A stretch of DNA of 64,000 nucleotides, taken from assembly GCF_028356935.1 (NCBI RefSeq), contig NZ_CP102798.1:310001-374000 (forward strand). The letters are read 5' to 3'. This DNA is from Lysinibacillus sp. OF-1. GTDB taxonomy: Bacteria > Bacillota > Bacilli > Bacillales_A > Planococcaceae. This document shows positions 17,564 through 26,275 of this stretch, one piece after another. Within the stretch, counting starts at the first letter, position 1. Every line of letters starts with the position of its first letter. The notes beneath the pieces are model-generated. The model saw nothing but the letters and a program-made list of their open reading frames with translations. It searched no databases and was not told the DNA's origin. The position numbers and the translations under genes are program-made.

Positions 17564-17605
17564 AAAAAAACACCATTCGATTCTTAATGAATCGAATGGT
17601 GTTTT
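17564..17605. terminator. Bidirectional terminator between the MCP gene and rocB
   Basis: Perfect 16-bp stem (AAAACACCATTCGATT with its complement), 7-nt loop, A and T tracts on both sides. Confidence 0.9.
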
Positions 17606-17612
17606 GATTAGA

Positions 17613-19274
17613 TTAATGGTTTGATTGGAATATTGCTTTAGTTGTTTTCTGTATGAGTTTTGGTAAAACGCCAAAGGAGTAAGGTTTGTAAACTCTCTCA
17701 GTCCATTTGTGGCCGTCTTTCCCATATACACCCATTGTAACGGAAGGGATATTTAGTGCTTTTATTTTGTCAAAGGGTAGGGGATAAAGGGTATTCCATT
17801 CTGGAAAATTATGAAGCAATTCTTGTAGTTCTTCCTCTGTCGCATGAATAGATAAGAAACTACCATCAGCTAAGTAAGGGAAGAAGCGTTTAACTTGGAA
17901 TAGCTCACCTGTTTCCATAGCAACCTCTTTGACAATATGCTCAATAGTTTGTTTCAATGCTTGATCTCTTACCACATTTTCCTTTAAATAATTATGTGGT
18001 AAGAATGGTGGTGCAAAAAATAAGACAACACGAGGTTGATGTTCTGGATCGGCCTTTTGTAGGGCATCCACAAGAGCAAATGACTGTTGGCGTAATTCCT
18101 TTCCTTCATTCTTTTTCATTACCTCTGCAAGAATAGCCTCAGTTTGAACACCTTTTTCATTCAAGTATGAAATCAGTTCATCATACGTCACCACCTCAAT
18201 ATGCCAGGACAAAGAGCGTTTTGGGACATTGGACCATTCACTATATTTTTCATATTGAAGTTGTAAGTATTGTTCTGCTTCAGTACATGCCTGCTGTGTA
18301 ACAGCTTTTAGTTTACTGACGACATGGGCTGGAGATTCTTCATATAAAAAATAGTTAAAATAAATTTGGCTTGTAGATGCTGTTTGAACTGTGTAGGATT
18401 CCTTTGTGTCACGCTGATATAAGCAAGTAGGTGGGAGTATCGTTTCACCTGTAATTTGCTCAGTCAATGCTAAGTTATTATGAATGCGTTCAGTAATTTT
18501 AGCTGCTATATAATTCGGGTCGATACCACTTAATGTATCACCCACATGTACCTCACGTCCGTAGATATAGAATGCGGGAAGAAGCTTACCAGCAACGCCT
18601 GTATAAATATAACGATGTGGATCATCCCCGTATAATGGTGTTGTAAAATCGGTATTGATTGCCATTAGAAAATCCAACCCATGTGCTATTTTTAAATGAC
18701 TAAGTTCATCTAATGCATCAATAATCCCATTATGCTCTGACTCTTCACCACCATTTAAAATTAGAAGTAGGTTTCCATCTAATTCTTCAAGATGCTGTGT
18801 GAAATACTGAATATTCGCCACATGGACAGCGGCACCACTTTTCATATCTACAGCCCCACGTCCAAACATCCAATCGCCACTTTGAGCATCCTTTTGTACT
18901 TCAGCGTTTCCTTCATATTTTCCAAAGAACTCCTCAAGCTTGTAAGGGGAAAAAGCAAACTCCTTTAGATGACCATAATCCTCTATATCGACCGTATCCA
19001 AATGGGCATGATAAATAATTGTTTTCTTTGTTTCATTAGGACCTTTTACGAATGCAAAGAGATTTTTGCGTCCGATCGGATCATGCTTCACATCTGTCGT
19101 CCAAAGAAATGTAGGGTTTTCTTGGTAATAAGGGAATGCTTGCATTTTTTCATAGATGAACTCAATGATTTTCCCTTCACCATTTGTACCATTAATGCTA
19201 TTAATATGGACTAATTCTTTTGTAAGCTCTTCGATATGTGTTGCAAGTGGTAATTGACTTAGTTGTTGACACAT
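17613..19274 (-). CDS. rocB: M20-family peptidase, RocB-like
   Basis: 553 aa zinc-dependent hydrolase of the M20 family. Metal ligands are visible in HAHLDTVDIEDYG, GRGAVDMKSGA and NGGEESEHNG. Size and the long C-terminal insert match RocB of Bacillus (arginine utilisation operon), whose exact reaction is not established. AAGGAGC precedes the ATG. No other roc gene is near; a divergent IclR-type gene is probably its regulator. Confidence 0.85.
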   Translation of the reverse strand: MCQQLSQLPLATHIEELTKELVHINSINGTNGEGKIIEFIYEKMQAFPYYQENPTFLWTTDVKHDPIGRKNLFAFVKGPNETKKTIIYHAHLDTVDIEDYGHLKEFAFSPYKLEEFFGKYEGNAEVQKDAQSGDWMFGRGAVDMKSGAAVHVANIQYFTQHLEELDGNLLLILNGGEESEHNGIIDALDELSHLKIAHGLDFLMAINTDFTTPLYGDDPHRYIYTGVAGKLLPAFYIYGREVHVGDTLSGIDPNYIAAKITERIHNNLALTEQITGETILPPTCLYQRDTKESYTVQTASTSQIYFNYFLYEESPAHVVSKLKAVTQQACTEAEQYLQLQYEKYSEWSNVPKRSLSWHIEVVTYDELISYLNEKGVQTEAILAEVMKKNEGKELRQQSFALVDALQKADPEHQPRVVLFFAPPFLPHNYLKENVVRDQALKQTIEHIVKEVAMETGELFQVKRFFPYLADGSFLSIHATEEELQELLHNFPEWNTLYPLPFDKIKALNIPSVTMGVYGKDGHKWTERVYKPYSFGVLPKLIQKTTKAIFQSNH

Positions 19275-19338
19275 GTATATTGCTCCTTTTTTGTTCGACT
19301 ACATATCATTCAAATTAGCAACCATTTCAGTTCAATTG

Positions 19339-19355
19339 TTTTCATTATATGAAAA
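19339..19355. promoter_or_regulatory. Palindrome in the rocB/iclR intergenic region
   Basis: TTTTCATTATATGAAAA, perfect 7-bp arms with a 3-base centre; a partial second ATGAAAA occurs at about 19374. It is a candidate operator for the IclR-type protein. The rest of this AT-rich 240-base gap holds the two start regions and nothing else I can name. Confidence 0.4.
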
Positions 19356-19514
19356 TTAATCCGTATAGTGGAATATGAAAATATCATATAAGAAAAACGT
19401 GTAATAGTCAATTTTAATTTTTATAAAATTCTGTTATTTATTATTAATTTATTCGCTAGGAAGTCTATTTAAATGAGTAAAAATTCGTTAAAATGAATAA
19501 AAGGAGGAGTAGTG

Positions 19515-20228
19515 ATGATTCAATCTATTGAAAGAGCAATGTTGATTATTAATGTACTAGCTAAACAACCGAAGAAATTCTATTCTGTGCAAGATATCTA
19601 CAATGAAACAGATTTACCGAGCAGTACGATTTATCGTCTATTGTATACATTAGAAACTTTCGATTTAGTAGAAAGAAATGAGGAAAAAAAGGAATTTCGT
19701 TTAGGGTATACTTGGTTACAACTAGGAATGAAAATGTACCATCATACAAATATTCGAGAAAAAGCACATCCATTATTAGAAGAGCTTGCAAATAATGTTC
19801 GTGAAACTACATATTTAAATATTCCCAAACAATTTAGCTCAATCATTATTGATAGAGTAGACAGCCCAAAAAACGTCCGAATCATAGATATGATTGGTGA
19901 AAAAATTCCTTATCCAATCGGGGCTGCCAATAAAGTGCTACTAGCCTTTTCAAGCAAAGAAATCCAAGCTACTTTTTCAGAGAATTATGAAGTGATGGAG
20001 CAACTTCAACAAATTAAAGAGATGGGCTACTCTATTAGCTACGGTGAAAAAACAAAGGGAACCGTTTCTGTTGCAGCGCCTGTTTTTGATTTGGATGAGA
20101 AACCAATTGCAGCTATCAGTGCAGAATGCTTTGAATATGATACAGATGATGAAAAATTAGAGGGTATTGTGAAAGAAGTAACCAAAACAGCCTACCTTCT
20201 CTCACAAGAACTCGGGCATATAAAATAG
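19515..20228 (+). CDS. IclR-family transcriptional regulator
   Basis: N-terminal winged helix (YSVQDIYNETDLPSSTIYRL) and C-terminal effector-binding domain (KAHPLLEELANNVRETTYL; IGAANKVLLAF; GYSISYGEKTKGTVSVAAPV), all IclR features; 237 aa. AAGGAGGAG is 6 bases before the ATG at 19515; a GTG directly upstream is less likely. Divergent from rocB, so a regulator of that gene is the natural reading. Confidence 0.9.
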   Translation: MIQSIERAMLIINVLAKQPKKFYSVQDIYNETDLPSSTIYRLLYTLETFDLVERNEEKKEFRLGYTWLQLGMKMYHHTNIREKAHPLLEELANNVRETTYLNIPKQFSSIIIDRVDSPKNVRIIDMIGEKIPYPIGAANKVLLAFSSKEIQATFSENYEVMEQLQQIKEMGYSISYGEKTKGTVSVAAPVFDLDEKPIAAISAECFEYDTDDEKLEGIVKEVTKTAYLLSQELGHIK

Positions 20229-20260
20229 GTCTTTCCTATTTAAGGAAAAGACCTATTTTT
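20224..20260. terminator. Terminator between iclR and the MFS gene
   Basis: AAATAGGTCTTTCC pairs with GGAAAAGACCTATTT, followed by T tract; works for both convergent genes and overlaps the iclR stop codon. Confidence 0.85.
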
Positions 20261-20267
20261 ATGTTCT

Positions 20268-21500
20268 TTAGTCATATTCATAGTAATGGGACTTAGAGGA
20301 TTGTATATTTAAAAACAATAAAATAATAGCGACGATGATCATAACAAGGGAGGCACTCACGACGACAAATCGTATTGTGATTAGTTCAGCAGTAATGCCA
20401 AAAATGGCTGTTAAGAGAATGATGAAAAATGCGTCCAAGAATCCATAAATACTGCCTATTCGCCCCATGCTCTCAGATGGGATATTATTTTGATAAAAGG
20501 TATAGAATCCTGTATTTGCAAAGGCAGTCGCAAATGATAATAGAAAGCAGCCTAGAGCAGCAATAAGAAAAGTGAAGGATGAAGTAAACACCAAATAGCC
20601 TAATGCTGTTAGAAGAGATCCCATACCAATCAACCAGGCAGTGGACACTTTTTCAACAACCGCTGAATTGATGAATGAGCCAATTAATACACCTATTCCA
20701 GCAATACTAACTAAAATTCCATATTGTCCCTCTGATAAAGCAAGTATTTGAGTTGCAAAGGCAGCCTCTAAAGAATCAGTCGCTGTCATCAAGACGATGG
20801 TAGCACTAAACAATAAATAGACGCTCATTACATATATATTTTTTAAGCTAAAGCGTATGACCATTTGCCAATCATGAAATAGTACTTGGCAAAGGGATTT
20901 TTTTTCTATAGCATTATCAAACTTTAGTCGTTTAAAGGTTTCAACACTCGGCATGTTGAACGTTATACAGGCTGATAAAAATAAAGCAAAGGCATTTAAG
21001 TATATAGCCATATTGGGTGTTCCTAGTGTAAATAGAAAGCCGGCAATTGCTGGTCCAGTTAGAAAAGCCCCTGAGTCCAGCAAGCTACGTAATGAGTTAA
21101 AACGTTTCCTTTGTGCTATAGGAATTAATTTAGTGATGTAGGTCATCGAGGTTGGATGATACATAGAGCTAGCTACTGTAATGATAAAAACTAGCGTATA
21201 CATCCACGCTAAGCTATAGAAGAGGGGAAGTATAACAATTAGTATAGATTGCACAAGATTTAAAGTAATCATTAAATGTTTCTTATTATAGCGATCGATA
21301 AGGCTTCCTGCCCAAAAATTAGTGAGCAAAGATGAGATTGCTCTTACAATATACAAGCCAGAGACAGCAAGAGCTGATTTTGTAAGATTTAATACAATAA
21401 GATTTAAGGCGATAAAATAAATCCATTCGCCAATACTGGAAACACCAATACTACATAATAGGATGGCAGGATAACGCCAGTTCTCTAAAGATTTCTTCAT
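20268..21500 (-). CDS. MFS transporter under T-box control
   Basis: 410 aa, about 12 membrane helices. The motif WAGSLIDRYNKKHLMITLN after helix 2 is the MFS loop 2-3 signature (G-x3-D-R), and the protein resembles the MFS_3/enterobactin-exporter-like group. RBS AAGGAGGAATT. The leader RNA is a T-box riboswitch, so expression rises when one tRNA is uncharged; the specifier seems to be CAA (Gln). That points to uptake or export of an amino acid or peptide, not to a drug, but the substrate cannot be read from sequence. Confidence 0.88.
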   Translation of the reverse strand: MKKSLENWRYPAILLCSIGVSSIGEWIYFIALNLIVLNLTKSALAVSGLYIVRAISSLLTNFWAGSLIDRYNKKHLMITLNLVQSILIVILPLFYSLAWMYTLVFIITVASSMYHPTSMTYITKLIPIAQRKRFNSLRSLLDSGAFLTGPAIAGFLFTLGTPNMAIYLNAFALFLSACITFNMPSVETFKRLKFDNAIEKKSLCQVLFHDWQMVIRFSLKNIYVMSVYLLFSATIVLMTATDSLEAAFATQILALSEGQYGILVSIAGIGVLIGSFINSAVVEKVSTAWLIGMGSLLTALGYLVFTSSFTFLIAALGCFLLSFATAFANTGFYTFYQNNIPSESMGRIGSIYGFLDAFFIILLTAIFGITAELITIRFVVVSASLVMIIVAIILLFLNIQSSKSHYYEYD

Positions 21501-21540
21501 ATCAATTCCTCCTTAAGCAAAGTCAAGATCTGCAAAATAA

Positions 21541-21822
21541 AAAATCCCACCCCCAAGACGATTAGTCTTAGGGACGAGATTGTGGAATTTATACTCACGT
21601 GGTGCCACCCTAGTTCACTACTATGTCACCATAATAGCCTTTTCAGTACGACATAATTACTTATGTTTATACTGTAACTCTATAACGGGAGTTCCCGTCG
21701 CACCATCATTCAAATAGAAGTCCAATGCGCTACTCCGAGACTTGTTTCAATAATTCGTTCTTGCTCGTTTTCAGCGACCCGAGCTCTCTGGGAAGAACAG
21801 CCTTATTTACTCTTCTCTTCAA
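21541..21822 (-). promoter_or_regulatory. T-box riboswitch, specifier probably CAA (Gln)
   Basis: The T-box core AGGGTGGCACC is at 21601-21611 (read leftward), followed by a terminator hairpin (CCCTAAGAC/GTCTTGGG, then T6) at 21541-21582. Stem I shows AGTA (21808-21811), the AGAGAG bulge, and paired segments GTTCTT/AAGAAC and GCTCG/CGAGC. The specifier loop reads GAAACAAG; by the glyQS pattern (GAAA-codon-purine) the codon is CAA at 21742-21744. The variable base of the T-box (C) would pair with discriminator G73, which tRNA-Gln has. ACA (Thr) is the alternative but fits the discriminator less well. Confidence 0.85.
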
Positions 21823-22147
21823 TGTATTTTTGCTAGTGTATCATATGTACATAATTTTGGTAAAGTGTGATCTGAAAATTTCGTCAATTCCTTTACTGAT
21901 AATTTGTATGGTCAAGCAACAGTTGACGCAACTTTAAGTAAGTGATCGAGATTCTTCAAAATGGTAAGATCCAATGTCGTTAGTTGTACTATTTTTTCTG
22001 TGAATAGTGAGCCTTTGTTAATCGTCCTAATTGGCAAAACCACTTGTTGTTTTAGACTAGCATTATTGCTCCAGTCCATTGTCAGGAAGATTATCCATCC
22101 ATTCTAAATTTAGTATATAATTTTTCTTAACAAGGAGGGAGAAATGA
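21823..22147. other. Gap upstream of the T-box and of the quinone reductase
   Basis: Holds the start region of the T-box transcript (no clear -35/-10) and of the rightward gene. A leftward 55-codon frame (22079 to 21912, beginning MDWSNNASLKQQVV) lacks a ribosome site; it may be a gene remnant or chance. Confidence 0.4.
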
Positions 22148-23116
22148 ATGAAAGCTATTGTGATCCATGAGTTTGGTGAGGCAGAAGTTTTAAACTATAT
22201 AGACTGTTCAGAGCCTACTTTGACTAAAGGCGAAGTCCTAATACGCACAACTTATACGAGTGTGAACTATGCAGATATTAAAAACCGCACAGGCAATAAA
22301 GCTAAAGCCAATTTCCCAATGATTCTTGGCTTAGATGTTGCAGGTGTTGTAGAAGAGGTCTTCGATGATAACAGTAACTTTCAAAAGGGCGACCAAGTCA
22401 TCGCATTCCCTAAAAATGGAGCTTATGCAGAATTTGTTGTAGCTAAGGAACAGCTGGTTTTTAAAATTCCTAGTGATGTACCAATTGACAAGGTAGCAGA
22501 TGTACCGACGGTTTCATTTTTGGCGTATATGCTAACACATCAAATAGCAGCTATTGGTCAGCATGATGCCGTCTTGATACATGCTGCTTCCGGTGGAGTA
22601 GGGACAATGCTCATCCAAATGGCAAAAAAGCTAGGGGCAAAGCAGATTATTGGGACTGTGAGTAATTTAGAGAAAGCTCCAATCGTGTATCAGCTTGGTG
22701 CAAATCATGTTCTCACATATGATCAATTCAGTACACAAGTGCATGAACTAACGGAGGGACATGGTGTTGATATTGTATTTGATTCGATAGCAGGTGCTAT
22801 AACAGAGGAAAGTTTGAATTGTTTAGCGCCTTATGGCACTCTTGTACAATTCGGCAATAGTGGAGGTAGAGCTGGTAATATTAAAACATCAGATTTACAT
22901 AGTAGCTGCCGTACTATAAAAGGCTTCAGCTTAGGCACGACTAGAGCTTCAAAGCCAGAAATGTTGCAACAGGTTGCACAGGCTATTTTTTCTTTAATAA
23001 AAGAAGATGGCTTTCAGGTCCCCATTGCTAAAATTTTTGCCTTAGAAGAAATGAAAAAGGCACATGAATTGATGGAAAGCCGCAAGCATCAAGGGAAAAT
23101 TCTTATTAAAATATAA
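22148..23116 (+). CDS. Zinc-free MDR alcohol dehydrogenase / quinone oxidoreductase
   Basis: NADPH-dependent quinone or enal reductase of the medium-chain dehydrogenase superfamily, 322 aa. GroES-like N-terminus (VNYADIKNRTG; LGLDVAGVVEEV) lacks the zinc ligands, and the Rossmann half has AASGGVGTMLIQMAKKLGA. C-terminal HQGKILIKI is typical of the group. AAGGAGGG precedes the ATG. Stand-alone gene; substrate unknown. Confidence 0.87.
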   Translation: MKAIVIHEFGEAEVLNYIDCSEPTLTKGEVLIRTTYTSVNYADIKNRTGNKAKANFPMILGLDVAGVVEEVFDDNSNFQKGDQVIAFPKNGAYAEFVVAKEQLVFKIPSDVPIDKVADVPTVSFLAYMLTHQIAAIGQHDAVLIHAASGGVGTMLIQMAKKLGAKQIIGTVSNLEKAPIVYQLGANHVLTYDQFSTQVHELTEGHGVDIVFDSIAGAITEESLNCLAPYGTLVQFGNSGGRAGNIKTSDLHSSCRTIKGFSLGTTRASKPEMLQQVAQAIFSLIKEDGFQVPIAKIFALEEMKKAHELMESRKHQGKILIKI

Positions 23117-23125
23117 AAATACAAA

Positions 23126-23156
23126 AAGATGACACGTCAATAATAGTGCCATCTTT
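23126..23156. terminator. Weak terminator between the quinone reductase and ecsC-like gene
   Basis: AAGATGACAC pairs with GTGCCATCTT (one mismatch) around a 10-nt loop between convergent genes; the following T run is short. Confidence 0.5.
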
Positions 23157-23165
23157 CCATTTCTA

Positions 23166-23972
23166 TTAATGTTCTAATTCATTTAGTTTTTCATATATAC
23201 GTCTTTTTCGGTAAAGCATCATGCCCGTTTCAGCGACATCCTGAATCATTCCTTTATTGGCATAGGCTCCAAAGACCATTCCAGCAATAGGAATCATTTG
23301 AAACAGCTTTTTCCAGCCAAGCTGATCTCGATAGGTGTAAAATACTTCCTGCCATCCTTGGAGCTGTGAAATCATATTATCAGAAGCCTTTTTCGAGCTA
23401 TTCATAGTTGAAAGTTCCTGCAAAATGGCTTCTTTACCGACAATATCAGCAGAAGTAAATTGTAGACATTTCACTATGAAAACACGCTCCATCTTATCAT
23501 TCGGATCATAGCCATGAATCATCGCTATTTCCTGTAATGTTTTTAAAGCAGTTCCTAAAATAACTGGAATATCAATAGCTAAAGTAAAAATGCCTCCGAA
23601 GCCAGTAGAGGCCCCTTGTACCGTAGCAAATTTTACACGTTCATTTTGTAATTTATCACTGAGAGCAATCATGTCCTCTAAAGGAATTTGCCCAATATCA
23701 GCAATCGTCAAAATATGCTGTGTAGAAGAATGGTTGCGGATTTTTTGAAGTATGGCTTGTTCATTAATTAAATATTTCCCGCCCGATTGAATATAATTGC
23801 CTAATTCATCAACTAATAAAGCAATTTTATTTTGAATAAAGGCAGGCGTCATTTTATCTAATATCTTAAAAGGTATTCTCCCTAATTTCTCCCAAAACCA
23901 TAAATCCTTTTGATCCTTCTCCCACAATTGAATCTCTTGCAAATACTGTTCTAATTGCTCGCGTTTCTCCAT
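23166..23972 (-). CDS. EcsC-family protein
   Basis: 268 aa, similar over its whole length to the EcsC domain: WEKLGRIPFKILDKMTP at the start, a Gly-rich hydrophobic stretch (GASTGFGGIFTLAIDIPVIL) and IPIAGMVFGAYANKG near the end. EcsC proteins are of unknown function; B. subtilis EcsC is encoded with an ABC exporter, but no ecsAB genes are here. GGGGAT precedes the ATG. Confidence 0.85.
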   Translation of the reverse strand: MEKREQLEQYLQEIQLWEKDQKDLWFWEKLGRIPFKILDKMTPAFIQNKIALLVDELGNYIQSGGKYLINEQAILQKIRNHSSTQHILTIADIGQIPLEDMIALSDKLQNERVKFATVQGASTGFGGIFTLAIDIPVILGTALKTLQEIAMIHGYDPNDKMERVFIVKCLQFTSADIVGKEAILQELSTMNSSKKASDNMISQLQGWQEVFYTYRDQLGWKKLFQMIPIAGMVFGAYANKGMIQDVAETGMMLYRKRRIYEKLNELEH

Positions 23973-24116
23973 TATTATCTAATCCCCTTATTTGTCCATA
24001 TCATTTGAACTTGATTCAGCCAATGTTTATTTTCAGCGTGTCGTAATTGATATACGAAAAAATTTTTATAAGGTTTCGCTCTATTCAATGAAGATTTAGA
24101 CAAACTAATGAATTCA

Positions 24117-25481
24117 TCATGATTGCCAAACAGAAGCAAGGAGTGCAATGCCGTCATTAATTTGCTGAAGTGTCAGTCCACCATAGCCAATAATGACCTT
24201 CGCGTCAATCGTACCATTTTGATAGGAGGTAGAGCATGGATAGACTTGAATTCCTACCTCTTGAGCTAGCTGGATTGCTCTATTTTCGGCAAGATATGGA
24301 GGTAGCTTTATGACAAGATGGAGCCCAGATTTTTCACCGATCACTTGAAATTCATTTGAAAAATGTGTAGAGATGGCAGCCAGTAATGCCTGCTGTTTTT
24401 TACGATAAATCGTCCGCATTTTTGCCAAATGCTTATCGAATTGCCCTTGTGCAAGAAAATCTGCTAAAACAAGCTGGTCTACTTTGGAGACAACTGATTT
24501 TTGATCTTGATGAAAAGTCATAAACGGTATGACTAGGGATTTTGGTAGAATCATATAACTAATACGTAATGATGGAAGCAATGTTTTCGAGAATGTTCCG
24601 AAATAGATGACTCGTTGAAGCTGATCCATTTTTGCTAAAGAAGGGATTGGTAGCCCTTTATAACGATATTCAGAATCATAATCATCTTCTATAATAAGAG
24701 CCTCGTTCGAGTTAGCCCATTGTAACAATGCCGCTCTTCTTTCCATCGTCATAATCATGCCTAAAGGAAATTGATGAGCTGGTGTTGTGTATAACATGTG
24801 AATTGTTGTTGGAGGAAGTGTAACCCCTGAATTATCCACAGGAATCGCTTCTGTAGATAATCCACATTGCTGTAAAACGGCACGTACTCGTTTAAACCCT
24901 GGTTCCTCTAAGCCAACGCGAGTCGTGCCACCAAGAAAATGACAGAGAGCTTGAAGCTGGCTTTGTGTACCACTATAGACAAACACTTGTGATGCAGCAC
25001 AAACAACCCCACGCGAACGTTCTACATAGCGAGCAATCTCTGTGCGTAAAGTTGCCTCTCCTTCCCAGGGGCTTGTTGATAAGTTGTTGCTATTAAAATG
25101 CTTTTTAATTAGCTTGTGCCAAACAGCATAAGGAAAAGCTTCGTTATCCACATGTCCATTCGTAAAGTCGAATTGAATGTCATTTGCGTTACTGATACTA
25201 GGAGTAAAAGCAGGTGGCTGTTCTTGCTGTAGCCAATCAAATTCAAAGGGAGCGATATAATAACCAGATCTTTCTTTGCTATAAATATAGCCTTCCGCAA
25301 GTAATTGTTCGTATGCTTCCTTGATGGTGTGCACGCTCACATCCAATGTTTGAGCAAGAGCTCGTTTAGAAGGCAGTTGCGTATGTGCGTGTATTTTTTT
25401 CGTTATAATAGCGTGTTTTATTTCTTCGTAGATGTGTATATATTTCGCTGAATCCCCTGTAAATGAAATGGAAAGCTCCAC
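24117..25481 (-). CDS. MocR/GntR-type regulator with aminotransferase domain
   Basis: 454 aa. N-terminal GntR winged helix (residues 1-75; LPSKRALAQTLDVSVHTIKEAY) is fused to a fold-type I aminotransferase domain, with the PLP lysine in FGTFSKTLLPSLR and IIEDDYDSEYRY before it. Such proteins (GabR, PdxR) regulate amine, GABA or pyridoxal genes using PLP as cofactor. GTG start with GGAGG 8 bases upstream. Divergent from the GNAT gene. Between this gene and ecsC (about 140 bases) I see no convincing gene. Confidence 0.9.
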   Translation of the reverse strand: MELSISFTGDSAKYIHIYEEIKHAIITKKIHAHTQLPSKRALAQTLDVSVHTIKEAYEQLLAEGYIYSKERSGYYIAPFEFDWLQQEQPPAFTPSISNANDIQFDFTNGHVDNEAFPYAVWHKLIKKHFNSNNLSTSPWEGEATLRTEIARYVERSRGVVCAASQVFVYSGTQSQLQALCHFLGGTTRVGLEEPGFKRVRAVLQQCGLSTEAIPVDNSGVTLPPTTIHMLYTTPAHQFPLGMIMTMERRAALLQWANSNEALIIEDDYDSEYRYKGLPIPSLAKMDQLQRVIYFGTFSKTLLPSLRISYMILPKSLVIPFMTFHQDQKSVVSKVDQLVLADFLAQGQFDKHLAKMRTIYRKKQQALLAAISTHFSNEFQVIGEKSGLHLVIKLPPYLAENRAIQLAQEVGIQVYPCSTSYQNGTIDAKVIIGYGGLTLQQINDGIALLASVWQS

Positions 25482-25577
25482 AAAAATGCCTCCTTTGGTA
25501 TGGTCGGTTTTTTAGTAATTGGTTATATCTATCATATCAATTTTATCGTTAAATAAGTAAAAAAGGAGTGAGCTGTA

Positions 25578-26168
25578 ATGGAATTTATTGCATTAGAAAA
25601 TAATGTGGTTAAACTAAAGCCTTTAGAGTTAAACGATTTACCGGGAATAATAGAGGCTGGGCGTTATCCAGAAATTTGGTCACATATGTCCACAACGATC
25701 AAGAAAAAGGAGGATGTGAATAACTTTGTGGAAAACGCATTAATAACAAGAAGCGGAAAAACAGAATTCCCGTTTGTAATTGTGGATAAAAAATCAGGAG
25801 ATATTATAGGTTCAACTAGGTTTATGGATATTGATGATAAGCATCAGCGACTAGAAATAGGCAATACATGGCTGACTCCTGCATACTGGCGTACAGCTAT
25901 AAATACGAATTGTAAATATTTATTACTGCAATATTGTTTTGAACAGCTTCATTTAAAGCGAGTTCAAATAAAAACGGATCATGAAAATATTCGTTCTCAA
26001 AAGGCCATTGAGCGTATAGGTGCCACAAAGGAAGGAATATTGCGTAATCATATGATTCGCAAGGATGGAACAACGCGGCATACTGTGATGTATAGTATCA
26101 CGATTGAAGAATGGTCAAAGGTAAAAAAACATTTAGAAGAGCTATTAGTGCAATTTGGTTATAATTAG
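25578..26168 (+). CDS. GNAT-family N-acetyltransferase (RimJ/RimL-like)
   Basis: 196 aa; acetyl-CoA-dependent transferase of the Acetyltransf_3 group. It has VKLKPLELNDLPGI at the start, IGSTRFMDI, LEIGNTWLTPAYWRTAINTN and RVQIKTDHENIRSQKAIERIG, which form the core acetyl-CoA site. AAAAGGAGTG precedes the ATG. The target (ribosomal protein, other protein or small molecule) is not known. Confidence 0.9.
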   Translation: MEFIALENNVVKLKPLELNDLPGIIEAGRYPEIWSHMSTTIKKKEDVNNFVENALITRSGKTEFPFVIVDKKSGDIIGSTRFMDIDDKHQRLEIGNTWLTPAYWRTAINTNCKYLLLQYCFEQLHLKRVQIKTDHENIRSQKAIERIGATKEGILRNHMIRKDGTTRHTVMYSITIEEWSKVKKHLEELLVQFGYN

Positions 26169-26275
26169 GAATAAAATGGATTTTTTTTAATCTAGAAAAC
26201 CACTTTTTCTTATAAAAAGTGTCAAAAAGTAATGGGAAGGGTAGAGTACTTAAAACTTGAAAGAGGGTAATCTAC

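Noticed and set aside
21725..21937. A 70-aa rightward frame
   Set aside because: It runs antisense through T-box stem I and has no ribosome site.
23975..24157. A 60-aa leftward frame between ecsC-like and MocR-type genes
   Set aside because: It overlaps the MocR gene end, lacks a ribosome site and has no recognisable composition of a real protein; left unannotated.
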